Notes: a model not told the origin generated them from the sequence alone. Shown: positions 25,634-35,047, numbered from the stretch's first letter. The stretch: DNA of 64,000 nucleotides from an uncultured Eggerthellaceae bacterium (GCA_910588205.1 CAJUQK010000001.1:124001-188000); one strand, 5' to 3'. Made by a program: numbers and translations.

Positions 25634-27206
25634 GGCCTTGCTCCTCTCCTTCCGGTGGCAAGCCTGGGGTCTCGCCGTCCTTCGGTGCTTCATGCTCGCC
25701 CATACTACCTGGGTCTCCGGGCATAGCCATTGCACCCATGCCTTCCGGACCGCCGCCTTGGCCACCAGAGGCGCTGGCGGTGATGGAACCCATGACGATC
25801 TCCATTGTCTCATGGCCCACCTGGACCGAGAAAGAGCTGCCCTCTGGTATCTGCGGGCTTGAGGCTAGAACGGTGGAGAATCCGTAGGCAGCCGACATGC
25901 GGACGAGCTCTACCCCTTCGGCATCCGATAGGATGACCTCCTCCCCTGCTGATCCTGCAGCTTCCCCTACGGCAACGGGCTGTCCCGAGGCATCCAATCC
26001 GCGAACGCTTCCCACCGAACCCGTCATCAAGACCGTACCGCCGTTGATCTGGGCTCCCAGGTCATAGTCGAGGGCACCGTCCATACCGGCATCGGGCCCG
26101 CTGACGAGCACCACTCCTCCATTGATCCGTACATTGCCATTGCTGTCCAAGCCATCATTGCCTCCTGCCAGAACGAGCTTGCCGTCATTGATCTGGATCA
26201 AGCAATCGCTGCTAGAAACAGCCATCTGGTCTTTGCCGAAGGGGCCTACATCTGCTGCTGCCCCTCCAGCATCCTCCTGATCCGACGGGGAGTCGCCATC
26301 GGATAGAGCTGCGTTCACGGCATCGTCCGAAGCCGTGATGACGTGTTCGCCCCCATCGATGATGACCTGCTCCCCTTCGTAGCCTTCAGTGCATGTCTCT
26401 ACCGTCACGGAACCTGCCTGCATGTACACGTAACCGTCGCTATGGAAGCCGTCATCCCCGGCATTCACCGTGAAGGCACCCTCTGCCACCTTGATGCAGT
26501 CCTTGCCCTGGAAGGCATCCTCCTTGGCTGTGACCACGAGCTGGCCATCGGTGACGATGAGATCGTCCTTGGAGCAGATGCCATGCCGATAGCTTCCGCT
26601 CACCACCAAGCTCCCCTCACCATTGATGGTCAGATCATCCCGGCTGAAGAGGACGGCATCGCGATTGTCGTCCTCTCTTTCCAGAGTATAAGCCGCCCCA
26701 TCGGACAAGGTGTTATCCGTCCCTGAAGCCAGCGTTATGAAGCACTTGTCGGCATTGTTGATGTACAAGGCGGGACCGTTCTCGTTATGGATGGACGCAC
26801 CGGCCATCACCACTTGGAGCTTATCCTCATCGGCTGCATCCACCACCATCTGCCCCTGGGAGAGAGACCCCGAAACAAGGTACGTCCCGCTCTGACCGAG
26901 CGTGACCACGCCCCCTTCAGCCACAGCTCCCGCTCCTTCTATCTGGATGCCCTCATCAGAGAGCATCACCTTCGTAGCCGTCGCTTCATCATAGGCGGCA
27001 TCCTTATCCCGATCACTGAACTTCAGATCCAAGGTGGAGGTATCGAATATCCCCGTATCCTGGTCTATGGACTGCTGGGGCGCCTCCCTTCCCGGATCAT
27101 CCTGTCCCGATACGCTCAACGACGTACCCGCACAGCCTCCAAGGCTCATGGCGAATGCGCTGGCTGCCAAACCGGCAGCGAGGCAGGTCAGCAAAGGCCT
27201 TCTCAT
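25593..27206 (-). CDS. secreted lipoprotein with Cthe_2159-type polysaccharide-binding beta-helix
   Basis: A protein of 537 residues. The first 24 residues form a lipoprotein signal peptide with lipobox LGGC (Cys25), so the product should be anchored outside the membrane. The body has many short repeats with Asn/Asp-rich turns such as DDLTINGEGSLVVSG, AGDDGFHSDGYVYM, GGNDGLDSNGNVRINGG, typical of a right-handed beta-helix of the Cthe_2159 family (carbohydrate-binding domain-containing), known to bind acidic polysaccharides and calcium. The last 50 residues are Gly/Pro/Glu-rich. ATG behind GAGGAG. It follows the VTC-domain and DUF4956 genes, a neighbourhood seen in other Gram-positive bacteria, and precedes the two-component genes. 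Confidence 0.8.
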   Translation of the reverse strand: MRRPLLTCLAAGLAASAFAMSLGGCAGTSLSVSGQDDPGREAPQQSIDQDTGIFDTSTLDLKFSDRDKDAAYDEATATKVMLSDEGIQIEGAGAVAEGGVVTLGQSGTYLVSGSLSQGQMVVDAADEDKLQVVMAGASIHNENGPALYINNADKCFITLASGTDNTLSDGAAYTLEREDDNRDAVLFSRDDLTINGEGSLVVSGSYRHGICSKDDLIVTDGQLVVTAKEDAFQGKDCIKVAEGAFTVNAGDDGFHSDGYVYMQAGSVTVETCTEGYEGEQVIIDGGEHVITASDDAVNAALSDGDSPSDQEDAGGAAADVGPFGKDQMAVSSSDCLIQINDGKLVLAGGNDGLDSNGNVRINGGVVLVSGPDAGMDGALDYDLGAQINGGTVLMTGSVGSVRGLDASGQPVAVGEAAGSAGEEVILSDAEGVELVRMSAAYGFSTVLASSPQIPEGSSFSVQVGHETMEIVMGSITASASGGQGGGPEGMGAMAMPGDPGSMGEHEAPKDGETPGLPPEGEEQGRADPRSGRRSEAV

Positions 27207-27258
27207 AGGGTCTCCTCTCTCTTTCAGTTGCATCTTCTGGTCATGGCCTCAGGAACGC

Positions 27259-27954
27259 TCACAAGGTCCCCAGGGAAGCGGGGGTCATCGAAAGGGCCAC
27301 TTTCAGGTTCCCGTTCAGACAGCGCAATTCGTCCATCATCGGCTTCTCTTCGCCCTTCCGCCTCAAGCGCAGGCGGTATTGCAGTTGATAGAGGCTGCCC
27401 ATGTTGGTGGTGCGGATCTCCATCAACTCATAGGTAGCGGCATACCGGCTGAGCACCTCATCGAAGAGCCCGTCGAAGGCGAGGTCCTCAGGAATGGATA
27501 CCGTGAGCGTCTTCGTGGGCTCCACCTGCTTTCCGAACGGCGAGAATGCATAGGCTATGTTCGCCAGGCACACGATAGCGGTGAACAGCACTGCCAAGGT
27601 GAGGAATCCCATCCCGGTCGCAAGGCCGATAGCCATGGCGAAGAAGACGCTGCCGATATCCTTGGCGCTCCCCGGAATGGAGCGGAAGCGCACGAGATTG
27701 AAGACGCCCATGACAGCGATGCCCGCTCCGAGGTTCCCGTTCACGAGCGTGATGACCGCTTGCACGATGAGGGGCAGGAGCGCCAAAGTGACCACGAAGC
27801 TCTTGGAGTGGTCATGGCGGATCATGTAGACCCCCGCTGCGACGAGCCCCAAGACGAGAGAGGACACGCAGCAGAGGAGGAACTCGGCGCTGGTCACACC
27901 GGCTACCAGTGAATCTGCAGTGCCATAGACGGAAGTGAAGGTCCCCTCAAGCAC
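27259..27954 (-). CDS. DUF4956 family membrane protein
   Basis: A protein of about 231 residues with four predicted membrane helices in the first 140 residues, including the conserved VNGNLGAGIAVMGVFNLVRFRSIPGSAKDI loop region (read here as two parts around the Arg-Phe-Arg motif), and a soluble C-terminal domain of about 90 residues. This is the DUF4956 family; no biochemical role is established. The start is a GTG (27954) with GGAGG six bases upstream, overlapping the VTC-domain gene by 8 bases. The tight overlap suggests a joint complex with the VTC-domain protein. Confidence 0.82.
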   Translation of the reverse strand: MLEGTFTSVYGTADSLVAGVTSAEFLLCCVSSLVLGLVAAGVYMIRHDHSKSFVVTLALLPLIVQAVITLVNGNLGAGIAVMGVFNLVRFRSIPGSAKDIGSVFFAMAIGLATGMGFLTLAVLFTAIVCLANIAYAFSPFGKQVEPTKTLTVSIPEDLAFDGLFDEVLSRYAATYELMEIRTTNMGSLYQLQYRLRLRRKGEEKPMMDELRCLNGNLKVALSMTPASLGTL

Positions 27955-28654
27955 GGTGCGCCTCCTTTCCAGCCGAGGCATGCCGAGCAGCAACCCGCTC
28001 ATAGAACGCACCATACTTCGAGAACGCCACAGGATAGGCCCTCTCGGCCAAGAGGGCATCCACCAGCCAGAAGGGATGGGCATTCGCTCCTTTGACCTCT
28101 AAGACGGCCTGCCCTGGCTCTAAGGGATAGACGGTCTGACCACCATCGAAGAGGTCCAGCACCCGAAGCCCTTCGTCGAAGGTGATGCGCAGCTCTCCTT
28201 CGCCATCAGAGCCGAACGAGGTCCTCTGGCAGATCACCAGAGCAGAGGGCAAAAGGTCTCCCATGCGCTGACGGGCGGCCTCTATCTCCCGAGCGATCTG
28301 GGAGCCATCAAGGCCTGACCCGCGAGAGAAGCTGACGGCATTCTGGGGACTCACGGCCAGCCGTCGCTTGTAGACGATACCCTTGTGCTTCTTCTTCAGC
28401 TCAACGAATGCTCCTGGAGCCTTTGCGAGCGATGTGCTCCCGTACCACCGGATGCGCAGCTTCTCCTTATAGAGAGGCTTCTCCACCGATCGGGCGATGA
28501 CGCTGCGCTCCCGCGTATCCAGATACAAGCTGTTCACCTGAGAGGTGCCGAACTCGCTTGCAGGCAGATGTCGGCCAACCGCTTCCCGTAAGCGATAGAG
28601 CGACGGGGCGTCTAGCAGGTACTTGAGCTCTTTGCGTTGGAATGTCTCCTTCAT
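27947..28654 (-). CDS. VTC-domain protein (polyphosphate polymerase-like)
   Basis: A protein of 235 residues of the CYTH/triphosphate tunnel fold related to the catalytic domain of the yeast Vtc4 polyphosphate polymerase. Tunnel residues seem conserved: QRKELKYLL at the start, SLYLDT, LRIRWYG, FVELKKKHKG followed by YKRRL, ITFDEGLRV, VLEVKGA and SKYGAFYERV. In yeast the enzyme makes polyphosphate from ATP; the function of bacterial homologues with DUF4956 partners is not settled. First gene of a five-gene minus-strand cluster. Start ATG with GGAGG 12 bases upstream. Confidence 0.83.
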   Translation of the reverse strand: MKETFQRKELKYLLDAPSLYRLREAVGRHLPASEFGTSQVNSLYLDTRERSVIARSVEKPLYKEKLRIRWYGSTSLAKAPGAFVELKKKHKGIVYKRRLAVSPQNAVSFSRGSGLDGSQIAREIEAARQRMGDLLPSALVICQRTSFGSDGEGELRITFDEGLRVLDLFDGGQTVYPLEPGQAVLEVKGANAHPFWLVDALLAERAYPVAFSKYGAFYERVAARHASAGKEAHRA

Positions 28655-28797
28655 GGACCTTGAGAACCTCCTTCATCCTCATTCGATGCGGTCCATGGTA
28701 AAGAGCGCTCCTCAATGGAGCCTGAAAGGCGTCCAGCTGCCGCGGCGGATGCCGAACTTCAGACACCCGATGATCCTCAGGTGTCACCGGGATCCCC

Positions 28798-29280
28798 TTA
28801 TTCGGTGCTATTGCGCGACATGGCTATCTTGCCCGTGCGGACGATCTCCTTGATACCGTAGGCCCGGAAGAGGTTCTCAAGGCCTTCGAGCTTCTTCTCA
28901 TCCCCCGTAGCCTCTATGGTGAGCGAGCTGCGCCCCACATCCACGATCTTGGCTCGGAAGATGTTCGCTATCTCGATGATCTCATTGCGGCGTTCAGGTG
29001 CTGCGCTCACCTTGAAGAGCACCAGCTCCCGTTCGATGGCACCGCCATCGGTCAAGTCGGTTATCTTATGGACGCTGATGAGCTTGTGCAGCTGCTTGGA
29101 TATCTGCTCCAGGGCCACATCATCAGCATCCACGACCATCGTCACATGGGACATGGTGGGATCCTCCACGGGTCCCACGGAAAGCGATTCGATGTTGAAC
29201 CCGCGCCGAGACACGAGTCCCGTTACGCGAGACAGCACACCAGGCTGATTCTCTACCAGAATGGAAAGCACGTGCTTCAT
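28798..29280 (-). CDS. ilvN: acetolactate synthase small subunit
   Basis: A protein of 160 residues with an N-terminal ACT domain (SILVENQPGVLSRVTGLVSRRGFNIESL, residues 6-33, quoted in its two halves of the fold) and a C-terminal regulatory domain (from about residue 80). It binds the large subunit and confers valine feedback control on the first common step of branched-chain amino acid synthesis. The ATG overlaps the ilvB stop by four bases, the standard coupled arrangement. Length matches the family. Confidence 0.95.
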   Translation of the reverse strand: MKHVLSILVENQPGVLSRVTGLVSRRGFNIESLSVGPVEDPTMSHVTMVVDADDVALEQISKQLHKLISVHKITDLTDGGAIERELVLFKVSAAPERRNEIIEIANIFRAKIVDVGRSSLTIEATGDEKKLEGLENLFRAYGIKEIVRTGKIAMSRNSTE

Positions 29281-31115
29281 AGCGCGCTCCCTTCCCCGTT
29301 CGTGCGAACAGCCCCCACCGCAACATCGATGGCCCCTATGGCATCATCAAGGCCGGAGCCGGGAGTCACCATGGGATAGACATTCTGGTCTGGCGATATG
29401 GCCACATCCAAGAGGTACGGCCCCTTCGCAGCGAGCATCTCAGTGATAGCCGGAGCCACCTCAGCAGGCTCTGTGATGCGCTTCCCCTCCCAGCCGTAGG
29501 CATCGGCGAGCTTCACGAAATCAGGGCAAGGCTCCAAGAGCGTCTCCGAATAGCGCTCGGCACAGAAGAATCTCTGCCATTGGTGTACCATCCCCAAGCA
29601 GCGGTTGTCCATGATGAGCACCTTCACGGGCACGCCGTTGATGGCAGCCGTGGCCATCTCCTGGGAGTTCATCTGGAAGGAACCATCTCCTGCAATGCAC
29701 ACCACCTGCTCATTCGGATGAGCAAGGGCGGCACCGATGGCGGCGGGGAACCCGAAGCCCATGGTACCCAAGCCTCCACTGGATAAGAACGTGCGCGGCT
29801 TCTCTCGCTGAATGAACTGATGGGCCCACATCTGGTGCTGCCCCACCTCTGTCACCACGATGGAACTGTTGGGATCCAACTGATCGGAGAGTGCGCCCAT
29901 GACCAGCTCAGGTACGATCTGAGACTCCCCATCTCCTACATTCGCATGATAGATGGGATAGCGCTCGCGCCAGGCTGCTATCTCCTCCAGCCACTCTTGG
30001 GTTTGCGGATGGGCACCATTGTTCCTCAGCAAGGCTATGAGATCCTGCAAAACGCCCTTGAGGTCACCCACGATAGGCACCTGGGCTTCACGGATCTTAC
30101 CGATCTCCGCCGGGTCGATATCTATATGGATCACCTTCGCATTTGGTGCGAAGCGGTCGAGCCTTCCGGTCACCCGGTCTGAGAAGCGCGCACCGGCCGC
30201 TATGATGAGATCCGCTTCCGTCAGGGCGAGATTCGAATACTTCGCTCCGTGCATCCCGATGGGGCCCAGATCGAGGGAATCAGATGCCGGAAAGACCCCT
30301 TTGCCCATGAGCGTGACCGCCACGGGGATCTGCATCAGGTGAGCCAATTCTCTGACCTCATCCCGCGCATCAGAGCTCACGCATCCGCCGCCTACATAGA
30401 GCACCGGGCGCTGGGATCCCTCTATCAAGCGGCAGGCCGCACGGATCTGCTTAGCATTGCCGCGGTAGGTGGGCTTATAGGAAGGAATGCTCACGGTATC
30501 GGGATATTCGAAGACCATCTCCTCCCCGGCTAGATCAGAGGGGATATCGATGAGCACCGGACCCGGCCGCCCCGTTCGAGCTATATGGAATGCCTCCCGA
30601 AACGTCGTGGTCAGCTCATCGGTGGATTGGAGCAGAAACGAGTGCTTCACCACGGGCATGGTGATGCCGACGATATCCGACTCTTGGAATGAATCGGTGC
30701 CGATGACCGCCCGGGGCACCTGACCGGTGATGATGATCAAGGGAATGGAATCCATGTAAGCCGTAGCGATGCCCGTCACAGTGTTGGTAGCTCCCGGACC
30801 GCTAGTCACGATGACCACGCCTGGACGCCCTGTTGAGCGGGCGTAGCCATCAGCCATATGAACAGCCCCTTGCTCATGGCGAGCCAGCACATGATGCAGC
30901 TGCTCTGAGTCATAGAGCGCATCGTAGAGCTTGATGGCTTGGCCTCCCGGGTAACCGAAGACCGTACGGACCCCTTCAGCCTCAAGAGATGCGATCACCG
31001 CTTCGGCGCCCAGCATGCGCTTGCCCTGTTTGGGGGTTCGCGCTCCGAGCCCTTGAGGCGCTCCTATGCTTGCCGCCGTGCGTCTTGGGGGCGCATCCTT
31101 TGCGCTTGCGGCCAT
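29277..31115 (-). CDS. ilvB: acetolactate synthase large subunit
   Basis: A thiamine diphosphate enzyme of 612 residues that makes 2-acetolactate or 2-aceto-2-hydroxybutyrate. The catalytic Glu is in RHEQGAVHMADGYAR, the cofactor motif is GDGSFQMNSQEMATA with NRCLGMVHQWQ, and FAD contacts lie in the central domain near GARFSDRVTGRLDRFA. An N-terminal extension of about 30 residues precedes the core; its ATG has AAGGAGGGG, so I keep it, although a second ATG 33 codons later would give the usual length. Catabolic acetolactate synthases lack a small subunit; the coupled ilvN shows that this is the anabolic enzyme. Confidence 0.95.
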   Translation of the reverse strand: MAASAKDAPPRRTAASIGAPQGLGARTPKQGKRMLGAEAVIASLEAEGVRTVFGYPGGQAIKLYDALYDSEQLHHVLARHEQGAVHMADGYARSTGRPGVVIVTSGPGATNTVTGIATAYMDSIPLIIITGQVPRAVIGTDSFQESDIVGITMPVVKHSFLLQSTDELTTTFREAFHIARTGRPGPVLIDIPSDLAGEEMVFEYPDTVSIPSYKPTYRGNAKQIRAACRLIEGSQRPVLYVGGGCVSSDARDEVRELAHLMQIPVAVTLMGKGVFPASDSLDLGPIGMHGAKYSNLALTEADLIIAAGARFSDRVTGRLDRFAPNAKVIHIDIDPAEIGKIREAQVPIVGDLKGVLQDLIALLRNNGAHPQTQEWLEEIAAWRERYPIYHANVGDGESQIVPELVMGALSDQLDPNSSIVVTEVGQHQMWAHQFIQREKPRTFLSSGGLGTMGFGFPAAIGAALAHPNEQVVCIAGDGSFQMNSQEMATAAINGVPVKVLIMDNRCLGMVHQWQRFFCAERYSETLLEPCPDFVKLADAYGWEGKRITEPAEVAPAITEMLAAKGPYLLDVAISPDQNVYPMVTPGSGLDDAIGAIDVAVGAVRTNGEGSAL

Positions 31116-31179
31116 CCCAGCCCCTCCTTGATCCTATCTGACGCTATCGTCCTATAAGGGAGAGTATAGGGCTTGGCTC

Positions 31180-32010
31180 CTATATGCGCTCGAGGATCTG
31201 TTGGATGAGGCTGCAAAGGTCAGCTTCGCGGTCCTGGGCCACCTGGAAGGGGTCGTCTTCTAAAGGATTCACGCCTCCCACTCCGCAGGCCATGTTCACC
31301 ACCAAGGAGAGCCCTAGCACAGAAAGCCCCACGTGACGAGCGGCGATGACCTCTTCGCAAATGCTCATGGCCACCGTATCCGCACCCCACAGGCGAAACG
31401 CCCGTATCTCCGCGGCTGTTTCAAAGCTGGGACCGGCAAGGCCGAGATAGATGCTCTCCTGGATAGGCAGATCGAGGCTAATGGCCGCTTCGTGGGCTAT
31501 CTGATGCAAGGAGGGGTCATAGGGTTCATGCATGCTGAAGAACCTGTCAGAGAGGACATCCGGCTCAAGACCCTGGATGGGATTGCGACCGGTGAAGTTG
31601 ATGTGATCGCGGATGATACAGATATCCCCCACCGCGTAGCCTTCATTGATAGCCCCTACGGCATTGGTCACGATGAGCGTCTCTATCCCCAGGACATCCA
31701 TGAGCCAGACCGGGTAGGCTACCTGCTGAGAGCTATTCCCCTCATAACCGTGGAGACGCCCTTGCATGCAGAGGACCACTTTGCCTCCCAAGGTCCCGCA
31801 GACGAAGCGTCCTGCATGGCTGGTGGCTGTAGAGGGCTGCATATGGGGAACATCCGCAAAGGAGAGGGCAGCGGCATCTTGGATGCGCTCGGCCACAGGA
31901 CCCCAGCCAGATCCCAAGATGATGCCGATCTTCGGCCTACTTCCTCCGATCCCTTGGCGCAGCTTTGCTGCTGACTCAGGGAGCCACTGGCTGAGCTTCA
32001 TCTCTTCCAT
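31180..32010 (-). CDS. purine-nucleoside phosphorylase (trimeric type)
   Basis: A protein of 276 residues of the PNP/MTAP class that splits purine nucleosides with phosphate. The phosphate-binding GSGWGPVAERI, the RLHGYEGN loop, TNAVGAINEGY, and the base-site SFETAAEIR and SLVVNMACG with the key Glu and Asn are present. The segment that is usually MSTVPEV reads MSICEEV here, so two otherwise conserved positions differ next to the ribose site. ATG with GAAAGGA nine bases ahead. It follows prmC by about 30 bases and is probably in the prfA-prmC transcript. Confidence 0.92.
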   Translation of the reverse strand: MEEMKLSQWLPESAAKLRQGIGGSRPKIGIILGSGWGPVAERIQDAAALSFADVPHMQPSTATSHAGRFVCGTLGGKVVLCMQGRLHGYEGNSSQQVAYPVWLMDVLGIETLIVTNAVGAINEGYAVGDICIIRDHINFTGRNPIQGLEPDVLSDRFFSMHEPYDPSLHQIAHEAAISLDLPIQESIYLGLAGPSFETAAEIRAFRLWGADTVAMSICEEVIAARHVGLSVLGLSLVVNMACGVGGVNPLEDDPFQVAQDREADLCSLIQQILERI

Positions 32011-32040
32011 GCTGTTCCTTTCTCGAGGGATGCAGGCGAT

Positions 32041-32916
32041 TCAGCCCAGCACAGCGCATAAGACCCGTGGCCTCCCTGCAAGATCCTCTACGATGCGTGC
32101 TTCCGCAAAGCCTGCAGCCTCAGCCAAGGAGGCGGCTTCATCCAGGCTCTCTTCATGGAGCTCCACGGCGAAGAGGCCACCAGAGCGCAGCCACCGCCGC
32201 GCGGCAGGAAGGAGCCGTCGGAACATATCCAAGCCATCCTCTCCTCCCGCCAATGCCAGCCTTGGTTCGAAACCCTTGACCTCAGCGGGAAGCGCTTCCA
32301 TGACAAGGTCGGGGATATAGGGTGGGTTGGACACGAAAGCATCGAAGCGCCCTTCCAGATCTTCGGGAACGGCTGCGTCGAGGTCACAGGAGAGGATGTT
32401 CACCCGCTCTCCTACTCCTAAGAGCTCGACGTTCTCTCGGGCAACGGCCCAAGCTTCGGGAGACACATCCGTAGCCACCACAGAGGTGTCAGGTGATTCG
32501 ACGGCAATGGAGCAGGCGATGCACCCGCTACCGCAACCGATCTCCAAGACGAAGGGTTGAGGCACATCCTCCACGAACGAGAGCACCTCCCCTACCAGGA
32601 TCTCTGTCTCAGGACGCGGGATGAGCACTCCGGAACGTACCGTGACCTCGATATGTCGGAATGGCGCTCTTCCGCTGATGTACTGGAGCGGCTCTCCTTC
32701 AGCGCGTCTGCGTACTCCCTCGCGGAGCACAGCACGCTCCTCCCGGGAGAGCGGTTGGTCGAAGTGAGTATAGAGCTCGAGCTGAGTGAGGCCTGTAGCA
32801 TAGGAGAGGAGATGCCGGGCAGAAAGAAGCGGGCTTGTATCCTCCTTCCGCTCAAGATAGCTGCGTGTCCAATCCAGAGCCGCCTGAACGGTCCAGACCC
32901 GATCAGATTGGGTCAC
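32041..32916 (-). CDS. prmC: peptide chain release factor N5-glutamine methyltransferase
   Basis: A protein of 291 residues that methylates the glutamine of the GGQ motif in release factors. It has an N-terminal helical domain, the SAM motif VLEIGCGSGCIA, and the catalytic motif FVSNPPYIP that binds the glutamine. The start codon is GTG, overlapping the stop of prfA by four bases (GTGA), so enzyme and substrate are made from the same message. A methionine start is not available nearby. Confidence 0.95.
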   Translation of the reverse strand: MTQSDRVWTVQAALDWTRSYLERKEDTSPLLSARHLLSYATGLTQLELYTHFDQPLSREERAVLREGVRRRAEGEPLQYISGRAPFRHIEVTVRSGVLIPRPETEILVGEVLSFVEDVPQPFVLEIGCGSGCIACSIAVESPDTSVVATDVSPEAWAVARENVELLGVGERVNILSCDLDAAVPEDLEGRFDAFVSNPPYIPDLVMEALPAEVKGFEPRLALAGGEDGLDMFRRLLPAARRWLRSGGLFAVELHEESLDEAASLAEAAGFAEARIVEDLAGRPRVLCAVLG

Positions 32917-33986
32917 ACCGCCGCCTCGAGCTTCTGGGCGCGGTCGGCCGCCTGCAGAGCAGTGATCACATCTATGAGCTTGTCGCCGTTGAGCACGTCG
33001 TTGTAACTGGAATTGAAACCGATGCGGTGATCGGTCACCCGGTCCTGAGGGCCATTGTAGGTGCGGATCTTCTCGGCTCTATCTCCCGTGCCTATCTGAG
33101 CCAGCCGCTCAGCTCCTTCTGCAGCCTGCTGCTCAGCCAGCATCTTCTCATAGAGGCGGGCACGCAGGACGCTCATGGCGGCTATCTTGTTCTGCAGCTG
33201 GGACTTCTGATCCTGAGATTGGACCACCAATCCTGTGGGCAGGTGGGTGATGCGCACAGCAGAATCAGTGGTATTCACGCACTGTCCACCAGGACCGCCG
33301 GCCCGGAATACATCGATGCGCAGATCGTTCTCGTTTATCTCCACTTCCACCTCATCCGCCTCAGGCAGCACAGCCACCGTGGCCGTTGAGGTATGGATAC
33401 GACCTTGGCTTTCCGTCTTGGGAACACGCTGGACGCGATGGACGCCGCTCTCGAACTTCATGAGCGAATAGACATGGTCACCCTTGACCTTGAACTGGAT
33501 CTCCTTGTAGCCGCCGGATTCCGAAGGAGACACATCCAGCGTTTCAGTCTTCCACCCCTGGGCCGCAACGAAATGCTCATACATCCGGTAGAGATCACCG
33601 GCGAAGATGGCAGCCTCATCACCACCAGCAGCCGCCCTGATCTCAACGATGATGTCCTTCTCATCGGCCGGGTCAGCCGGGATCAGCATGAACTTGATGT
33701 CCTCTTCAAGGGCAGGAAGCCTGTCCTCTATGCCCGCTATCTCCTCTTGGGCGAATTCCTTCATGTCCGCATCCGAGAGCATCTCTCGGGCGGCTTCCAG
33801 GTCATCCAAAGCGGAGATGTACTCAGCGGCCTTCTTGGCTAGAGGACCTTGATCGGCGTATTCCTTCGCCAGGCGGTTGTACTCCTTCTGGTCCGAGAGG
33901 ATATCCGGGTCACCCATCTTCGTCTGGAGATCTTGATAAGCATCAAGGAACTTCTCCAGCTTCTCTTTCATATTCATGTCAGCCAT
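32913..33986 (-). CDS. prfA: peptide chain release factor 1
   Basis: A protein of 357 residues that ends translation at UAA and UAG. The catalytic GGQ lies in AGGPGGQCVNTTDSAVRITH and the codon-recognition region contains the RF1-type motif near GGDEAAIFAGDLYRMYEH and its downstream loop. The ATG at 33986 follows AAGGA; an ATG 15 bases later is a possible alternative. The codon order prfA-prmC is conserved in many bacteria. Confidence 0.95.
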   Translation of the reverse strand: MADMNMKEKLEKFLDAYQDLQTKMGDPDILSDQKEYNRLAKEYADQGPLAKKAAEYISALDDLEAAREMLSDADMKEFAQEEIAGIEDRLPALEEDIKFMLIPADPADEKDIIVEIRAAAGGDEAAIFAGDLYRMYEHFVAAQGWKTETLDVSPSESGGYKEIQFKVKGDHVYSLMKFESGVHRVQRVPKTESQGRIHTSTATVAVLPEADEVEVEINENDLRIDVFRAGGPGGQCVNTTDSAVRITHLPTGLVVQSQDQKSQLQNKIAAMSVLRARLYEKMLAEQQAAEGAERLAQIGTGDRAEKIRTYNGPQDRVTDHRIGFNSSYNDVLNGDKLIDVITALQAADRAQKLEAAV

Positions 33987-34058
33987 GTATGTTGGATCCT
34001 TACAAGCAATTCCAGTGAGCTTGAGAGATTCTAGCAGACAAAGCCCACCCACGAACGC

Positions 34059-34994
34059 TTACTGGTCCAAGAGGTACTCAGCCACCGCATCCGCTGCATT
34101 CGCGCCATCTCCCACGCCCGTGGATACCTGGCGAAGGACCTTAGTGCGCACGTCTCCCGCTGCGAATACCCCGACACAGGAGGTCTTGCCCATCTCATCG
34201 GCAACGACATGTCCCGTCTGATCCAATTCCAGTTTGCCGTCGAGGAATTCGGTGTTGGGTGTGGTGCCAATGGCAACGAACAAGGCGGATACGGCCACCG
34301 TTTGCACCTCGTCGGTCTGTTTGTTGCGCACCTTCACCGCTGAGAGCTGGCCATCCTCAGAGATGAGCTCTTCCACAACGGTATTCCAGACGATCTGGAC
34401 GTTCGGAAGCGCATCGAGCTTCTCATGATAGATGGCTGTGGCTCTCAAGACGTCTCGGCGCACGAAGATGCGGATGCTGCGGCAGATGCGTGAAAGGTAG
34501 ATGGCATCGGCAGCAGCGGTATCTCCTCCACCCACGATGCAGACATCCTTATCTTTGAAGAAGTTGCCATCGCAGGTGGCGCAGTAGGAGACTCCGGCTC
34601 CCTTCAGATCATCCTCACCCTTCAACCCGAGCTTCGCCGGACGAGCTCCGGTGGCTACGATGACCGCCCGAGCCTTCACCACGCCATAGGCCATGGTGAG
34701 CACCTTCACGGGTTCATCGAAGCTAACGGCCGTCACCTCGTCATAGATGGTCTTCGCCCCGAAGCTCTCAGCCTGCTCATGCATGATGACAGAGAGCTCG
34801 TATCCGCTGGTGGACTGATTGAATCCGGGATAGTTCTCCAAGTGCTCCGTCTGGGCCAATTGCCCCCCCGGGGAGATGCTCTCGATGAGAGCCGTATCCA
34901 GCCCCGCCCGAGCACAATACATGGCCGCCGTGAGGCCAGCCGGTCCAGCTCCGATGATGGCGACATCATAGAGGTCAGCGTACTCGTTCGCCAT
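34059..34994 (-). CDS. trxB: thioredoxin-disulfide reductase
   Basis: A protein of 311 residues that reduces thioredoxin with NADPH through FAD. The FAD motif is VAIIGAGPAGLTAAMY, the NADPH motif VGGGDTAAADA, and the redox pair Cys138-Ala-Thr-Cys141 lies in SYCATCDGNFF. The C-terminal FAD contact GVFAAGDVRTKVLRQ is intact. ATG with AAGGAGG. It lies downstream of trxA but separated from it by a strong hairpin, so part of its expression is likely independent. Confidence 0.95.
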   Translation of the reverse strand: MANEYADLYDVAIIGAGPAGLTAAMYCARAGLDTALIESISPGGQLAQTEHLENYPGFNQSTSGYELSVIMHEQAESFGAKTIYDEVTAVSFDEPVKVLTMAYGVVKARAVIVATGARPAKLGLKGEDDLKGAGVSYCATCDGNFFKDKDVCIVGGGDTAAADAIYLSRICRSIRIFVRRDVLRATAIYHEKLDALPNVQIVWNTVVEELISEDGQLSAVKVRNKQTDEVQTVAVSALFVAIGTTPNTEFLDGKLELDQTGHVVADEMGKTSCVGVFAAGDVRTKVLRQVSTGVGDGANAADAVAEYLLDQ

Positions 34995-35017
34995 GAGGTC
35001 CTCCTTAGCGAAATGAA

Positions 35018-35047
35018 GAGAGCCTGCATCCTTTGATGCAGGCTCTC
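35018..35047 (-). terminator. strong hairpin between trxA and trxB
   Basis: Perfect 13 bp inverted repeat GAGAGCCTGCATC / GATGCAGGCTCTC with a 4-base loop, 20 bases after the trxA stop. On the minus strand it is followed by TTCATTTCG, a modest U-rich tract. It should stop or reduce trxA transcription before trxB. Confidence 0.7.
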
